A stretch of DNA of 64,000 bases from Larkinella punicea. GTDB lineage: Bacteria > Bacteroidota > Bacteroidia > Cytophagales > Spirosomataceae. A program made the position numbers and the translations under genes. How positions within the stretch are numbered: the first letter of the stretch is position 1; every line of letters begins with the position of its first letter. The notes beneath the pieces are model-generated. The model ran no database searches. It was given only the letters and a program-made list of their open reading frames with translations, and was not told the DNA's origin. Shown in pieces: positions 25,915 through 35,577 of the stretch. Where the stretch lies: NCBI RefSeq assembly GCF_003334855.1, contig NZ_QOWE01000009.1, positions 1 through 64,000 on the forward strand. The letters are read 5' to 3'.

Positions 25915-27033
25915 ATGAGAAACCATTCCATCTGGATCAGCTTGTTGCTGCTCTCTCTTTCGCTGGTCGCGTGTAAAACAAGCCAAACCACAACCGGAAA
26001 AACCGTCCCGGTTCTGAGTGTGGCAGTTGAAACGGAAAACCTGCTGACCTGCTGCGATTTTGGTACGAAAATGCCCGACGGAAACCCGGTCTGGTGCGAG
26101 GCATCGGCGGTTTTGTTCGATAACGGAACAGTGTACGTCGCCAACGACAAAGACATGCCCACCGGTCTCAGTTCGGTGTTTACCAAACCCTGGAAAAACT
26201 TCGCCGACACCACCGTCCAGCCCACGCCCCTGCTGGCAAACGTGTTTCGGGAAGCCCGGAAATACGAGGACTTTGCCACCAACGGCGACTATGTTTTTCT
26301 GACCACCGCCTTCGACCGCGTCAAAGCAGGTTCGACCGACTGGGACGGCTACAACACCATTCTGTACTGGAAAAAAGGCAATGAAGCGAATCCGCAGGTG
26401 CTGGCACCGCAGCGGGGGGCGAAAAATTCCGTCGCCTACCGGGAACAACTCAGCAAGCTCTTAGCCCAAAACCGCCCGGCTTTCCCGAAAGGGATGCCTT
26501 ATTTCAAAGTGGAAGGACTGGCGGTGATGGATTCGCTGCTGCTGTTCGGAATTCGGGAGGAAGGCGAAAAATACGATAAGTTCGACTACCGGGTTCGCAT
26601 CGTCACCGTACCATTTTTTGTGGACAAAACCGCCGACGGGGAGCACCTGGCGTTGCGCGACAACTGGCGCATCGTGGCCGACTTCGACCCGGCGACGGTG
26701 GCTGATTTACCAAAACCGCTGGCCTTGTCGAGCATCGAATACGACCGCAACCGCAAGCTGTTCTGGCTGCTGACATCCATTGAAACCAACGGCCAGTTAG
26801 ACGCGTATCTCTGGACGGCAACGCCCGACGAATTGCTGAACAACCGACCCTTCAAGCCGGTGCGCGATGCGGCTGGTCAGCCCATTCACTTCAACCACAA
26901 AGCCGAAGATCTGACGCTGATCGACGCCAACCATCTGCTGGTAATTCACGACGACGACCGCGCGAACACGACCGTCGGGACGAAAATCCGCCAGCCGAAT
27001 CAGGCCGCCTATACGGTTTTGAAAATTAACTGA
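25915..27033 (+). CDS. Secreted lipoprotein with beta-propeller-like repeats
   Basis: The 372-residue product has a lipoprotein signal (MRNHSIWISLLLLSLSLVAC, Cys20). The mature part contains recurring segments of the type KVEGLAVMDSLLLFGIREE, LSSIEYDRNRKLFWLLTSIE and KAEDLTLIDANHLLVIHDDD. Their 'gene-product-then-strand' spacing resembles the phytase-like or DUF3616-type beta-propellers. Phosphatase or ligand-binding activity is possible, but no catalytic set can be named. Its last 8 bases overlap the 3' end of the convergent pirin gene. Confidence 0.65.
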   Translation: MRNHSIWISLLLLSLSLVACKTSQTTTGKTVPVLSVAVETENLLTCCDFGTKMPDGNPVWCEASAVLFDNGTVYVANDKDMPTGLSSVFTKPWKNFADTTVQPTPLLANVFREARKYEDFATNGDYVFLTTAFDRVKAGSTDWDGYNTILYWKKGNEANPQVLAPQRGAKNSVAYREQLSKLLAQNRPAFPKGMPYFKVEGLAVMDSLLLFGIREEGEKYDKFDYRVRIVTVPFFVDKTADGEHLALRDNWRIVADFDPATVADLPKPLALSSIEYDRNRKLFWLLTSIETNGQLDAYLWTATPDELLNNRPFKPVRDAAGQPIHFNHKAEDLTLIDANHLLVIHDDDRANTTVGTKIRQPNQAAYTVLKIN

Positions 27034-27880
27034 GATGTCCCATTCGCCCGCTCTGGTAGTCAGAAACTGCCTGTCGGATTTCCTGTTCGGTGTTCATCAC
27101 AAACGGGCCGTAGGACACGACGGGTTCGTTAATCGGTTCGGCAGATCCCAGTAAAATGCGGGAATCTTCAGTTGCCTGAACGTCAACTTCATCACCATCA
27201 TTGTCAAAAACCACCAGCGTCCGACCGCTGATTTCCGCTCCGTTAACGACGACAGAACCGTTTAGCAGATAGAACAGAATCGTGCGCGACGCTTCAATTT
27301 GGCGCGTAAACGAACCGCCCGGCAAGAGGGTTACGTTTGCCAGTTCGACATCGTAAACCGGCTGAACAGGTCCGGCAATTTCGTCCCAGACACCCGATGT
27401 CAAGGCTACCGACCCATTTCCACCCGCCAGCGTTACGACCGGAATAGCCTCTTTCTGCAACCCGACATAATGCGGTTTTACCATTTTGAACCGGGCCGGC
27501 AAATTCGTCCAGAGTTGAATGAGTTCAACCGGGCCACCTTTTTCCCTGAATTCTGCGGACGAGCTTTCCGAATGCACCAGGCCGCTACCGGTGGTCATCC
27601 ATTGGATTCCGCCACTTTGAATTGTGCTGGAAAAACCGCTGCTATCGCGGTGCTGCACATCACCCTGGTAGATAAAGGTGACGGTTTCGAAGCCCCGGTG
27701 CGGGTGCGGCCCGAACGGCAACCCGCTGTTGTGCGCCGGAAACACCGTTGGCCCGTGGTGGTGCAGCAGCAGAAACGGATCGAGTTGGTCGATGCCGTTG
27801 GCCGGCAGCGGCTGGTGCATGGTCAGAGGTCCCATTTTCTGGGCTTGTGGCTGGATGATAGTCTGGACGGTGCGCTTCAT
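27026..27880 (-). CDS. Pirin-family protein (bicupin, quercetinase-like)
   Basis: The 284-residue product has the N-terminal cupin metal motif FGPHPHRGFETVTFIYQG followed by VQHRDSSG and, later, the conserved TTGSGLVHSESS. The C-terminal half is the pirin C-terminal cupin (GGSFTRQIEASRTILFYLL). Bacterial pirins bind iron or other metals; some degrade quercetin and others modulate metabolic enzymes. The sequence does not decide which. Length is normal. Convergent with the lipoprotein gene, overlapping by 8 bases. Confidence 0.93.
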   Translation of the reverse strand: MKRTVQTIIQPQAQKMGPLTMHQPLPANGIDQLDPFLLLHHHGPTVFPAHNSGLPFGPHPHRGFETVTFIYQGDVQHRDSSGFSSTIQSGGIQWMTTGSGLVHSESSSAEFREKGGPVELIQLWTNLPARFKMVKPHYVGLQKEAIPVVTLAGGNGSVALTSGVWDEIAGPVQPVYDVELANVTLLPGGSFTRQIEASRTILFYLLNGSVVVNGAEISGRTLVVFDNDGDEVDVQATEDSRILLGSAEPINEPVVSYGPFVMNTEQEIRQAVSDYQSGRMGHLS

Positions 27881-28211
27881 AGTCCGTAAAGTTAATCAGG
27901 ATTACGCTACTTTAACTTCCGCCCGTCTACCAATGACTTGGGTATCCAAATAGTACAATATTGTGTCAACAAAACCAGCATCGATATTCAGGTCAACTCA
28001 GGACAATAAATGTATTTTTTACATCTATTTAAAAAACCGCCATTCGATAAACCAAGCGACAATGCGGTTTTTATATATTTTTTTGGAAAAAATAGAAAAA
28101 TCTTTATCTATTTGTGTCTCCATTGCAGATTGAGCAGAGGGTATTAAGCCATTTATTCACAGAAAAATTCAATTAGGTAAATCAGTTTCAGATTTTTATC
28201 ATTTCAGGTTG
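27881..28211. other. 331-bp AT-rich gap with one terminator-like hairpin
   Basis: No ORF with coding character was found. A 9-bp stem (28032-28040 with 28064-28072) loops 23 bases and ends in T-runs on both strands. On the plus strand it lies 140 bases before the sigma factor start and could attenuate it or end an unrecognised small RNA. The gap presumably also contains the promoters of pirin and of the sigma gene; no good consensus match was found. Confidence 0.5.
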
Positions 28212-28880
28212 ATGGAGACTTCTGTTAAAAATATGGCAGAAAATGTGGTGTGGAGGAATTTCAGAAATGGAGATTCCAATGCCCTGGCCCAAATTTTCAG
28301 GGAGCAGTACGACAGCCTGTATTATTACGGAACGAAACTGACCCGGGACGAAGATCTGGTGAAGGATTGTATCCAGAATGTGTTCCTCAAACTCTGGAGT
28401 CGGCGCGATCAACTGGGCGAAATCCGGTATGTAAAAGCGTACCTCCTCAAAACGCTGCAACGCCACATCAGCGACGAAGCCGTGGCCTCGGGCAAGAAGA
28501 AAAACCTGCAGACCGATCTGGTTTACGAGTTCGATATAACGTTTTCCCACGAAGATTTTCTGATTGCGGCCCAAATCTCCAAAGAGCAGGGCGAAGCCTT
28601 AGCCCGATTCCTGAACCAACTTTCCAAACGGCAGCGCGAAGCTCTTTTTTTGAAGTTTTACGAAGGATTGGATTACGAAAAAATTGCGGACGTCATGGCG
28701 CTGAACGTTCAGTCGGTCCGGAATCTGATTCACCAGAGCCTGAAAAGCCTGAAAGAACACAAAGCCGAATTGATGCCACCCTCTTCGTCTGCCCTCCGCC
28801 CGGTGCTCGACAGTGCCTGTTTTGACGGAAAATACGCCAGCCCGCTTGCGCTGCTCATCGCGTATTTTTTTGCCGCCTGA
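28212..28880 (+). CDS. ECF sigma factor of the FecR/SusC signalling locus
   Basis: The 222-residue product has sigma region 2 (ALAQIFREQYDSLYYYGTKL, CIQNVFLKLWSRRDQL) and region 4 (SKRQREALFLKFYEGLDYEK, MALNVQSVRNLIHQSLKSLK). It has a C-terminal extension of ~35 residues ending in a hydrophobic stretch (ASPLALLIAYFFAA), absent from most ECF factors. The downstream FecR and SusC make it the cytoplasmic end of a trans-envelope relay. The ATG at 28212 is used; an in-frame TTG is adjacent. A ~186-bp nested palindrome lies between its stop and fecR. Confidence 0.92.
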   Translation: METSVKNMAENVVWRNFRNGDSNALAQIFREQYDSLYYYGTKLTRDEDLVKDCIQNVFLKLWSRRDQLGEIRYVKAYLLKTLQRHISDEAVASGKKKNLQTDLVYEFDITFSHEDFLIAAQISKEQGEALARFLNQLSKRQREALFLKFYEGLDYEKIADVMALNVQSVRNLIHQSLKSLKEHKAELMPPSSSALRPVLDSACFDGKYASPLALLIAYFFAA

Positions 28881-28933
28881 TTTACAATTATTTACCCCAG
28901 ATTAGCCCACAGTAAACCCGCTAACCGAACCGG

Positions 28934-29118
28934 TTTTGTCCCGTCAGGGGCTTCACAGCGCAGCGTCGGTAGCCTAAAAGATGAATCGTTGTCCCGCGTG
29001 CCGTGAGGTACGCAACGGGCTCCGAAACAGGCGGTTCCGTACCTCACGGCACGCGGGAGCTGAGAATAGCCTTTATTTACTACCGACGCTACGCTGTGAA
29101 GCCCCTGACGGGGCAAAA
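28934..29118. repeat. PAL-2 nested palindrome, copy 1
   Basis: Outer arms 28934-28972 and 29080-29118 (39 bp, two mismatches) enclose perfect 20-bp inner arms at 28993-29012 and 29038-29057. Outer arms carry CAGCGTCGGTAG; inner arms carry GCGTGCCGTGAGGTACG. A second copy of the same layout lies at 35372-35558. It fills most of the 374-bp gap between sigma and fecR; the rest of the gap shows nothing else recognisable. Confidence 0.93.
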
Positions 29119-29254
29119 AACGGCGCAAAACTGCCGGATCAATCCGCTAAAAAAAGTTTGAGTATATAACCGCTTTTGCGCTGTCCTATAGGCAAAAGAG
29201 GAGAAAAACCGGTTTGCCGATCATCCCTTTTTCGTATTTCCACGCGCTTTCGTC

Positions 29255-30328
29255 ATGCATCAGTCATCCCATTTCATACACTATACCAGCGAAGATTTTG
29301 CCACCAACGAATCTTTTCAGGCTTTCGTCTACCGAACGAACGCCGATGAGATTCAGTTTTGGGAGGATTTCATCCGGCAATACCCGGAAAAACAACGCGA
29401 CATCGACGACGCCATCGAGCTCGTCTCGATGCTGTCCCCCAACAAACTGACCACCTCAGACCCGCACAAAAACCGGGAACTGGAACGGCTATTGGCGACT
29501 ATTCGGGAGCATGACAACCAGGCACCAACGATTCCGCTATGGCCCGATGCGGGCGAAAAACCGTGGTTCCACCGATGGCGGGGAATAGCCGCTTCGCTGG
29601 CCGGATTCCTGCTGCTGGCGGCTACCGGGTATTTCTGGCTGGGCCGTTCCCTGAACGACGCCGTCATGCTGCAAACCGCCTACGGTGAAAATGCCACGTT
29701 CACCCTGCCCGATAGCTCCGTGGTGACGTTGAACGGCAACACCAAACTGCGATATGCCCCGAACTGGGACGGGAAACACCAGCGGGAAGTCTGGGTTGAC
29801 GGTGAAGCGTTTTTCGACGTAAAACACAAACGGAACCACGCCCGCTTCGTGGTACATACGCCGGATCTGGATGTCGAAGTGCTGGGAACCCGGTTCAACG
29901 TTTTTAACCGCAACGACAAGACCAACGTCGTGCTCAATTCCGGCAAGGTCAAGGTCAACATCATGTCGGCGAAAGATACCAGCCGGGTGATGATGGTCCC
30001 CGGCGAAACGGTGGAATATTTCCGGAAAAACAAAAAGGTGATCAAAAACCAGGTAAATGCCGAAGCCCTGACGTCGTGGCGGAATAAAGTGCTGGTTTTT
30101 GAAAACACACCCCTCTATAAAGTCGGCGAAATGATCGAAGACACCTATGGCGTCGACGTGATTTTCAAAGACAACGTGAAAGCCAACCAGAAGCTGGTCG
30201 GCACCATTCCGAGCGATAACCTGGATGTGCTGCTAACGGTATTGGCCAAGTCTTCCAACCTGCGCATCAGCCGGAATAATAACCAGGTCGTCATTGAAAA
30301 CAGCATTCCTTTATCCGATCACCCTTAA
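29255..30328 (+). CDS. FecR-family anti-sigma factor / transmembrane signal transducer
   Basis: The 357-residue product has a ~100-residue cytoplasmic N-terminal domain (DEIQFWEDFIRQYPEKQRD), one membrane span at about 110-130 (GIAASLAGFLLLAATGYFWL), a periplasmic FecR domain (ATFTLPDSSVVTLNGNTKLR, VWVDGEAFFDVKHK) and a C-terminal DUF4974/STN-like domain (TPLYKVGEMIEDTYGVDVIF). It should hold the 28212 sigma factor until SusC's N-terminal STN domain signals substrate binding. SusC starts 12 bases after its stop, so they are co-transcribed. Confidence 0.94.
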   Translation: MHQSSHFIHYTSEDFATNESFQAFVYRTNADEIQFWEDFIRQYPEKQRDIDDAIELVSMLSPNKLTTSDPHKNRELERLLATIREHDNQAPTIPLWPDAGEKPWFHRWRGIAASLAGFLLLAATGYFWLGRSLNDAVMLQTAYGENATFTLPDSSVVTLNGNTKLRYAPNWDGKHQREVWVDGEAFFDVKHKRNHARFVVHTPDLDVEVLGTRFNVFNRNDKTNVVLNSGKVKVNIMSAKDTSRVMMVPGETVEYFRKNKKVIKNQVNAEALTSWRNKVLVFENTPLYKVGEMIEDTYGVDVIFKDNVKANQKLVGTIPSDNLDVLLTVLAKSSNLRISRNNNQVVIENSIPLSDHP

Positions 30329-30340
30329 GATGTTCACCTT

Positions 30341-33300
30341 ATGAAGAAGAACCGATACGCGCTGAGCAAGCTATCGTTCTGCCTGTTCCTCCAGACTGTC
30401 AGTAGCTGGCAGGGATACGCATACGCCCAGGTAACGGCTTCCATTGACAACTCGCCTGTCGATAAGAAAGTGTTGGCCACCGACCTGCACAAGCCCCTCA
30501 AACAGGCTCTGAATGAGCTGAGTACGCGGTATAATGCCTCGGTGATCTACAACCTTCAGACGGTCGAGAACAAGTTTGTGACCCGACAAACCCAATCGCC
30601 CGCCCGAATTGAGGACGCCCTCCAGAATTTGCTGGAACCGCTGAATCTGCATTTCGAGAAGGTCAAAGAACATGTATATGTGGTGGTGCCGCCCAAAGAA
30701 AGCCGCAAAGAAAACCGGTCCGAAGGAATCGAAGCCACCCGCCCCACCTCCATGCCCCTGCTGGACAACAGCCTTTTTAACCCCATGCTGGCCCGCATGA
30801 ACACGACCTTACTGGCCCGCATGGAACAGAAAACCGCCATTACGGTGCGGGGACGCGTAACATCCGACAACGGCGAGGGCCTCGTGGGCGTGAACGTCAT
30901 CATCAAAGGCTCAACCACCGGCGTAACCACCGACAGCGAGGGGAATTATACGCTCACAGTGCCGAATGGCAACGGAACCCTGATTTTTTCCTACATCGGT
31001 TTTCTCTCCAAAGAAGTTTCGATCAACAATCGGGCGGTCATCAACGTGCAGCTCGCGACGGATGAGCGGTTGTTAAGTGAAGTCCAGGTCGTGGGGTATG
31101 GTACGCAGTCGAAGGCCGAAGTAACCAGTGCCATTGCAACGGTTACTGCTAAGGAAATCAAGGATATGCCGCTCGTTGGGCTGGATCAGGCGTTGCAGGG
31201 CCGGGCTTCGGGCGTTCAGGTGACCAACAACACTGGCGCACCGGGCGGGGGTGTTTCCATCCGGATTCGCGGAACGTCGTCATTGGGGGCCGGCAACGAA
31301 CCGTTGTACGTCGTGGATGGCGTGCCGATCAACAATACGCAGACCTTCAACCAGCAAACCGGCGAAGAACGCATCAACGGAATGTCGAACATCAATCCGG
31401 CGGATATCGAGTCGATAGAAATCCTGAAGGATGCCGCTTCGACGTCCATTTACGGAGCACGGGCGGCCAACGGCGTCGTGCTGATCACCACCAAACGGGG
31501 AAAAGCCGGGAAGCAGCAAATTGACTTTACGAGCTATTACGGTTTTTCCAAAGCCACCGGCCGCTACAACGTGCTGGGTGCTTCCGACTTTGCCATTTTG
31601 TCCAACGAAGGGCTGGCTTCCATCAAAGCGGCTCCGGTTTTTACGCAGGATTTTATCAACAATCCCACCAGCAACACCAACTGGCAGGATGCCGTATTGC
31701 GAACCGCGCCAACCGCCAACATCAACATTTCGACCCGGGGCGGCACCGAAAAAACGCAGTATATGCTGAGTGCGGGGTATATGGACCAGCAAGGGATTCT
31801 GATCGACTCCCGCTTTAAACGCTACAACCTCCGGGTCAACCTTGATCAACGTATCAATAAAAAAGTAAAAATCGGAAATAACCTGATGGTTAGTTACACC
31901 GACAACAACCGGCTGCGGAACAACGGAACGCCCCGGTCCGACGCGGGCGGCAACCACCTCTACGGTTCTCCGGTGTTGACCACCGCCCTGACCCGCAGCC
32001 CGGCGACTCCGATTCGGCTGGCCAACGGCGAATATTCCTTCGATCCGCTGGCTCCGTTGATTGCCAATCCGGTGGCGATGGCCCTGGCGCAGCACCTCGA
32101 CAACAAAACCATCCGCTTGATCGGCAACCTGTTTGCCGAATGGGAAATCATCCGGGGGCTCCGTTTCCGGACACAGTTGGGAACCGATGTTCGCTTCGAA
32201 AACGAGGACTTTTTCTACGAACCGTTTCAGGCGGCAGTGCAGGGCAACGGAACCGGCACCGGGAGTGTCCGGAACTTCAACGAAGTGTTGTGGCTGACCG
32301 AAAACTATTTGACTTATGAATTCGGACTCGGGAAAGATCACAAATTTCAGGCCCTGCTCGGCACCAGTTTTCAGGAGTCGCGGCTGGAAGAAGCGTTTTC
32401 GTACGTCGGCGGTTTTGTCAGCAAAAACGTCACGACGCTGAACGGTGGTTCCACCATTCTGACGTCGACCTCAAATGCCGAATCCTGGGGCATTGCGTCG
32501 TATTTCGGGCGGTTGAACTACAACTACAAGAGCAAATACCTGCTGTCGGTCAACGCCCGTCTGGATGGGTCATCCCGGTTTGGGGCCAACAACAAATACG
32601 GTTTTTTTCCCTCCGCGTCGGTGGGCTGGAACCTCAGTGAAGAGGAGTTTATGAAGTCGTCTACCACCATCAGTAACCTGAAATTTCGGGCGAGCTACGG
32701 CATTACCGGCAATCAGGAGATCGGAAACTACTCCTACATTGGCACCTTTGGCGTTGGTGGGGGAGCCAACACGGGCCGCAATTACCTGAACCGGCTGGGT
32801 GCGGTGGCCAACAACATTCCCAACGACGATTTTTCGTGGGAACAAACCGCCCAGTTCAACGTCGGAGCCGATGTCGGTTTTTTGAATAACCGCCTGAGCC
32901 TGACCGCCGATTACTACATCAAAACCACGACCGACCTGTTGCTCAACCTGCCGCTGCCCCGCACCTCCGGCTTTAACTCGACGCTGACCAACATCGGAAA
33001 AATGGAGAACAAGGGGTTTGAGCTGGGCATCAATACCGTCAACCTGAACGGCGCTTTTTCCTGGAGCACGAACCTGAATTTCAGCATGAACCGCAACAAA
33101 GTGCTTTCCCTGATCGGTGGTCAGGACATCGCCGTCAATGAAGCGACACTGATTCGGGAAGGTCAGCCCATTTCATTCTGGGTATACGAACGGGAGAAAA
33201 ATGTGAACCCGGAAAACGGCACCGTCTTGATTGTCGACCAAAACAAATCGGGTGGCGCTGTCAACAGCCTCGACCGGGTGATTATGGGCAGTCCGCTCCC

Positions 33301-33835
33301 GAAACACATCGGCGGTTTGACCAACACGTTCGGTTACAAAGGCTTCGACCTGAACATTTTCTTCCAGTGGTCGTATGGCAACAAGATTTACAACCAGACC
33401 CGGAAGTGGATGGAAGGGCTAAACCGCGACCTCAATTCCACGATCGGCTACAACACCACGCAGGTTTCGTTCGACAAACGGTGGAAAAAACCGGGCGACG
33501 TCACGGAATATCCGGGGGTGTTTTACGACAACCGGAGTGCCAACAACCTGCTGCCCCACAACGGCTGGCTCGAAGACGGTTCGTATCTGCGCCTGAAAAC
33601 GCTGACGCTGGGCTATAACCTGCCCCGCAGTGTAACCGGCAAACTCCAGATTGCCTCGGCCCGGCTTTATTTCTCGTCGAACAACCTGCTGACGTTCACC
33701 CGCTACAGCGGTTACGACCCGGAAGTGAGCCATTTCACCGGCTCAGGGCTGGGCGGAAACGTGGCGATGGGGTATGACTACGGCACCTTCCCGCAGCCGA
33801 AAACCTACACTTTAGGTCTGAACATCTCTTTTTAA
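30341..33835 (+). CDS. SusC/RagA-family TonB-dependent outer-membrane transporter with STN signalling domain
   Basis: The 1164-residue transporter has a signal peptide to about residue 30, then an STN domain at about 42-115 (LKQALNELSTRYNASVIYN) that marks sigma/FecR-type signalling. A CarboxypepD_reg-like domain follows near 165-250 (VRGRVTSDNGEGLVGVNVII), the SusC TonB-box-like LLSEVQVVGYGTQSKAEVTS near 245-265, a plug domain (RGTSSLGAGNEPLYVVDGVP, IESIEILKDAASTSIYGARAANGVV), and a beta-barrel ending TYTLGLNISF. It imports a polymer-derived ligand with the SusD partner; the ligand is unknown because no glycan enzyme is adjacent. Confidence 0.96.
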   Translation: MKKNRYALSKLSFCLFLQTVSSWQGYAYAQVTASIDNSPVDKKVLATDLHKPLKQALNELSTRYNASVIYNLQTVENKFVTRQTQSPARIEDALQNLLEPLNLHFEKVKEHVYVVVPPKESRKENRSEGIEATRPTSMPLLDNSLFNPMLARMNTTLLARMEQKTAITVRGRVTSDNGEGLVGVNVIIKGSTTGVTTDSEGNYTLTVPNGNGTLIFSYIGFLSKEVSINNRAVINVQLATDERLLSEVQVVGYGTQSKAEVTSAIATVTAKEIKDMPLVGLDQALQGRASGVQVTNNTGAPGGGVSIRIRGTSSLGAGNEPLYVVDGVPINNTQTFNQQTGEERINGMSNINPADIESIEILKDAASTSIYGARAANGVVLITTKRGKAGKQQIDFTSYYGFSKATGRYNVLGASDFAILSNEGLASIKAAPVFTQDFINNPTSNTNWQDAVLRTAPTANINISTRGGTEKTQYMLSAGYMDQQGILIDSRFKRYNLRVNLDQRINKKVKIGNNLMVSYTDNNRLRNNGTPRSDAGGNHLYGSPVLTTALTRSPATPIRLANGEYSFDPLAPLIANPVAMALAQHLDNKTIRLIGNLFAEWEIIRGLRFRTQLGTDVRFENEDFFYEPFQAAVQGNGTGTGSVRNFNEVLWLTENYLTYEFGLGKDHKFQALLGTSFQESRLEEAFSYVGGFVSKNVTTLNGGSTILTSTSNAESWGIASYFGRLNYNYKSKYLLSVNARLDGSSRFGANNKYGFFPSASVGWNLSEEEFMKSSTTISNLKFRASYGITGNQEIGNYSYIGTFGVGGGANTGRNYLNRLGAVANNIPNDDFSWEQTAQFNVGADVGFLNNRLSLTADYYIKTTTDLLLNLPLPRTSGFNSTLTNIGKMENKGFELGINTVNLNGAFSWSTNLNFSMNRNKVLSLIGGQDIAVNEATLIREGQPISFWVYEREKNVNPENGTVLIVDQNKSGGAVNSLDRVIMGSPLPKHIGGLTNTFGYKGFDLNIFFQWSYGNKIYNQTRKWMEGLNRDLNSTIGYNTTQVSFDKRWKKPGDVTEYPGVFYDNRSANNLLPHNGWLEDGSYLRLKTLTLGYNLPRSVTGKLQIASARLYFSSNNLLTFTRYSGYDPEVSHFTGSGLGGNVAMGYDYGTFPQPKTYTLGLNISF

Positions 33836-33867
33836 GCATTGCCAACTTTTAGATTTCAGCAGTGATC

Positions 33868-35340
33868 ATGAAAAATATACACAACAAAGGCTATCGGCTG
33901 GTGGCTCTTCTTCTGATCGGATTCGTCGTGAACGGCTGTAATACGCTGGATCAGAAGCCTGAGTCGGCACTGGCGCAGGACGGTTTTTATTCGAACGGAA
34001 CCGACGCCGAACTGGGCCTGGTTGGGGCCTACAACCGGCTGTTTACCGAAAACCACATCGTTGGAACGTACATGTTACTGGATATGAATTCCGATGACCT
34101 GACGACGGCTACCGGGAAGTTCGGCTACATCATGGAAAACCGGGGCGACATGTCCAGCGTCAACCACGGCACCACCGAGTCGTATTTTCAGGCACCGTGG
34201 GTGACCATCGCCAACGCCAACCTCTTTCTGGAAAAGGTGAAGGATATTCCACCGACGGCTTTTGTGGGGGCCACCACGGCCAACGACAAACGCAAGGATG
34301 AAGTGCTGGGCGAAGCCCATTTCATTCGCGGACTGTCGTATTATTACCTGACCATGCTGTGGCGCAATGTGCCGCTGATCCTGAACTTTCCGGCGGGTGC
34401 CTTGCCCGAAGACAACCAGATCCCGAATTCGACCCAGCCGGAAGTGCTGGCGCAGGTCGTGAAGGATTTGCAGGTGGCCGAAGCGAACCTCCCCAATTCG
34501 ATGACGCAGTTTTCGGCCAACGAGCGCCGGGGAAGGGCCAGCAAATGGGCGGCCAAAGGGTTTTTGTCGCGGATTCGGTTGCAGGAAAAAAACTGGCAGG
34601 AGGTCGTCAAGCTGTCGGACGAAATCATCAACAGCGGTCAGTATTCGCTGGTCAATCCGTGGACGACGATGTTTCTGGGCGATCAGAACAGCGGAGAAGC
34701 CATTCTCGAAATTCAGGCCGAAGCCGGACCCGGTTTTTTCAACATGGGAATCCACGGCTGGTTTTACGGCAATGGCGAGTTTCGGGCCACCGACGATGCC
34801 GTGGCGCAATACGAAAAACCGCGCAAGGATGCGCGGTACGAATACACCATCAAGGACGATAAAGTCTCGAACAAGTTTTTGCCCCAGCCTCTTTGGGCCA
34901 ACGAAGGCATTGCGCGGGCCAACCTCGTGATGTTGCGGTTGGGCGAAATCTATTTCAACAAAGCCGAAGCCCTCAACGAGATCAATTACGAAGCCAACAA
35001 ACAGGCGGTTTTGACCATTCTGAATACGTTCCGCGCCCGGGCGCAGGATGCCAACTTTGCCAACCGCTTCCGGCCCACCTTGCCCGTCGGCACCACCGGG
35101 ATTCCGTTGCTGACCCTCGCCGACGTGGATACGCCGGAAAAAATGCGGCAGGCCATCCGCGCCGAAAAACGCCGGGAGTTGATGTTCGAAGGGGTTCGCT
35201 GGCTGGATTTACTGCGCTGGGATCCGGCTTATGCCGCTCAAATCGTCAAAGCAAACAGCCCGGATCGGCTGTATTTCCCGATCCCCGAAAACGAGATTCT
35301 GCTCAACAAAGGCGTCCTGAAGCAGAATCCGGGTTGGTAA
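33868..35340 (+). CDS. SusD/RagB-family nutrient-binding outer-membrane lipoprotein
   Basis: The 490-residue product starts MKNIHNKGYRLVALLLIGFV and has a lipobox cysteine in VVNGCNTLDQKPES. The SusD TPR-like core is visible (AHFIRGLSYYYLTMLWRNVPLI, ASKWAAKGFLSRIRL), and the C-terminal domain has AIRAEKRRELMFEGVRWLDLLRW and the closing YFPIPENEILLNKGVLKQNPGW. It forms a lid over the SusC barrel and captures ligand at the cell surface. It begins 33 bases after the SusC stop. The ATG at 33868 is preferred over a GTG two codons upstream. PAL-2 copy 2 lies just downstream. Confidence 0.96.
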   Translation: MKNIHNKGYRLVALLLIGFVVNGCNTLDQKPESALAQDGFYSNGTDAELGLVGAYNRLFTENHIVGTYMLLDMNSDDLTTATGKFGYIMENRGDMSSVNHGTTESYFQAPWVTIANANLFLEKVKDIPPTAFVGATTANDKRKDEVLGEAHFIRGLSYYYLTMLWRNVPLILNFPAGALPEDNQIPNSTQPEVLAQVVKDLQVAEANLPNSMTQFSANERRGRASKWAAKGFLSRIRLQEKNWQEVVKLSDEIINSGQYSLVNPWTTMFLGDQNSGEAILEIQAEAGPGFFNMGIHGWFYGNGEFRATDDAVAQYEKPRKDARYEYTIKDDKVSNKFLPQPLWANEGIARANLVMLRLGEIYFNKAEALNEINYEANKQAVLTILNTFRARAQDANFANRFRPTLPVGTTGIPLLTLADVDTPEKMRQAIRAEKRRELMFEGVRWLDLLRWDPAYAAQIVKANSPDRLYFPIPENEILLNKGVLKQNPGW

Positions 35341-35371
35341 AACAGGGGTTGCCTCTAAACCGTCCTTTTTG

Positions 35372-35558
35372 TTTGCCCCGCCAGGGGCTCAACAGCGCAG
35401 CGTCGGTAGCAAAGTCGATTATCCCAACGCACCCGTGTGCCGTCAGGTACACAACCGCTTATTTGATGGCAATCGTTGCGTGCCTCACGGCACACGGGAG
35501 CACAGAAATCGAAATTGCTTGCTACCGACGCTACGCTGTTGAACCCCTACGGGGCAAA
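35372..35558. repeat. PAL-2 nested palindrome, copy 2
   Basis: Outer arms 35372-35410 and 35521-35558 carry CAGCGTCGGTAGC, as in copy 1 at 28934-29118. Inner arms 35432-35450 and 35480-35498 carry CCCGTGTGCCGT. Architecture, spacing and core words match copy 1, but many bases differ, with paired substitutions. It occupies the gap between SusD and the ASPIC/FG-GAP gene. Confidence 0.92.
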
Positions 35559-35577
35559 TTGCCCGGTTAAAAAAAGA

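Noticed and set aside
28981-29169. Plus-strand 62-codon frame ending in a Ser/Ile tail
   Set aside because: Translation of the PAL-2 element. The recurring LPTLRCEAPDG peptide comes from the palindrome, not from a gene.
31280-32341. Minus-strand 353-codon frame inside susC
   Set aside because: Antisense shadow of a well-supported SusC gene.
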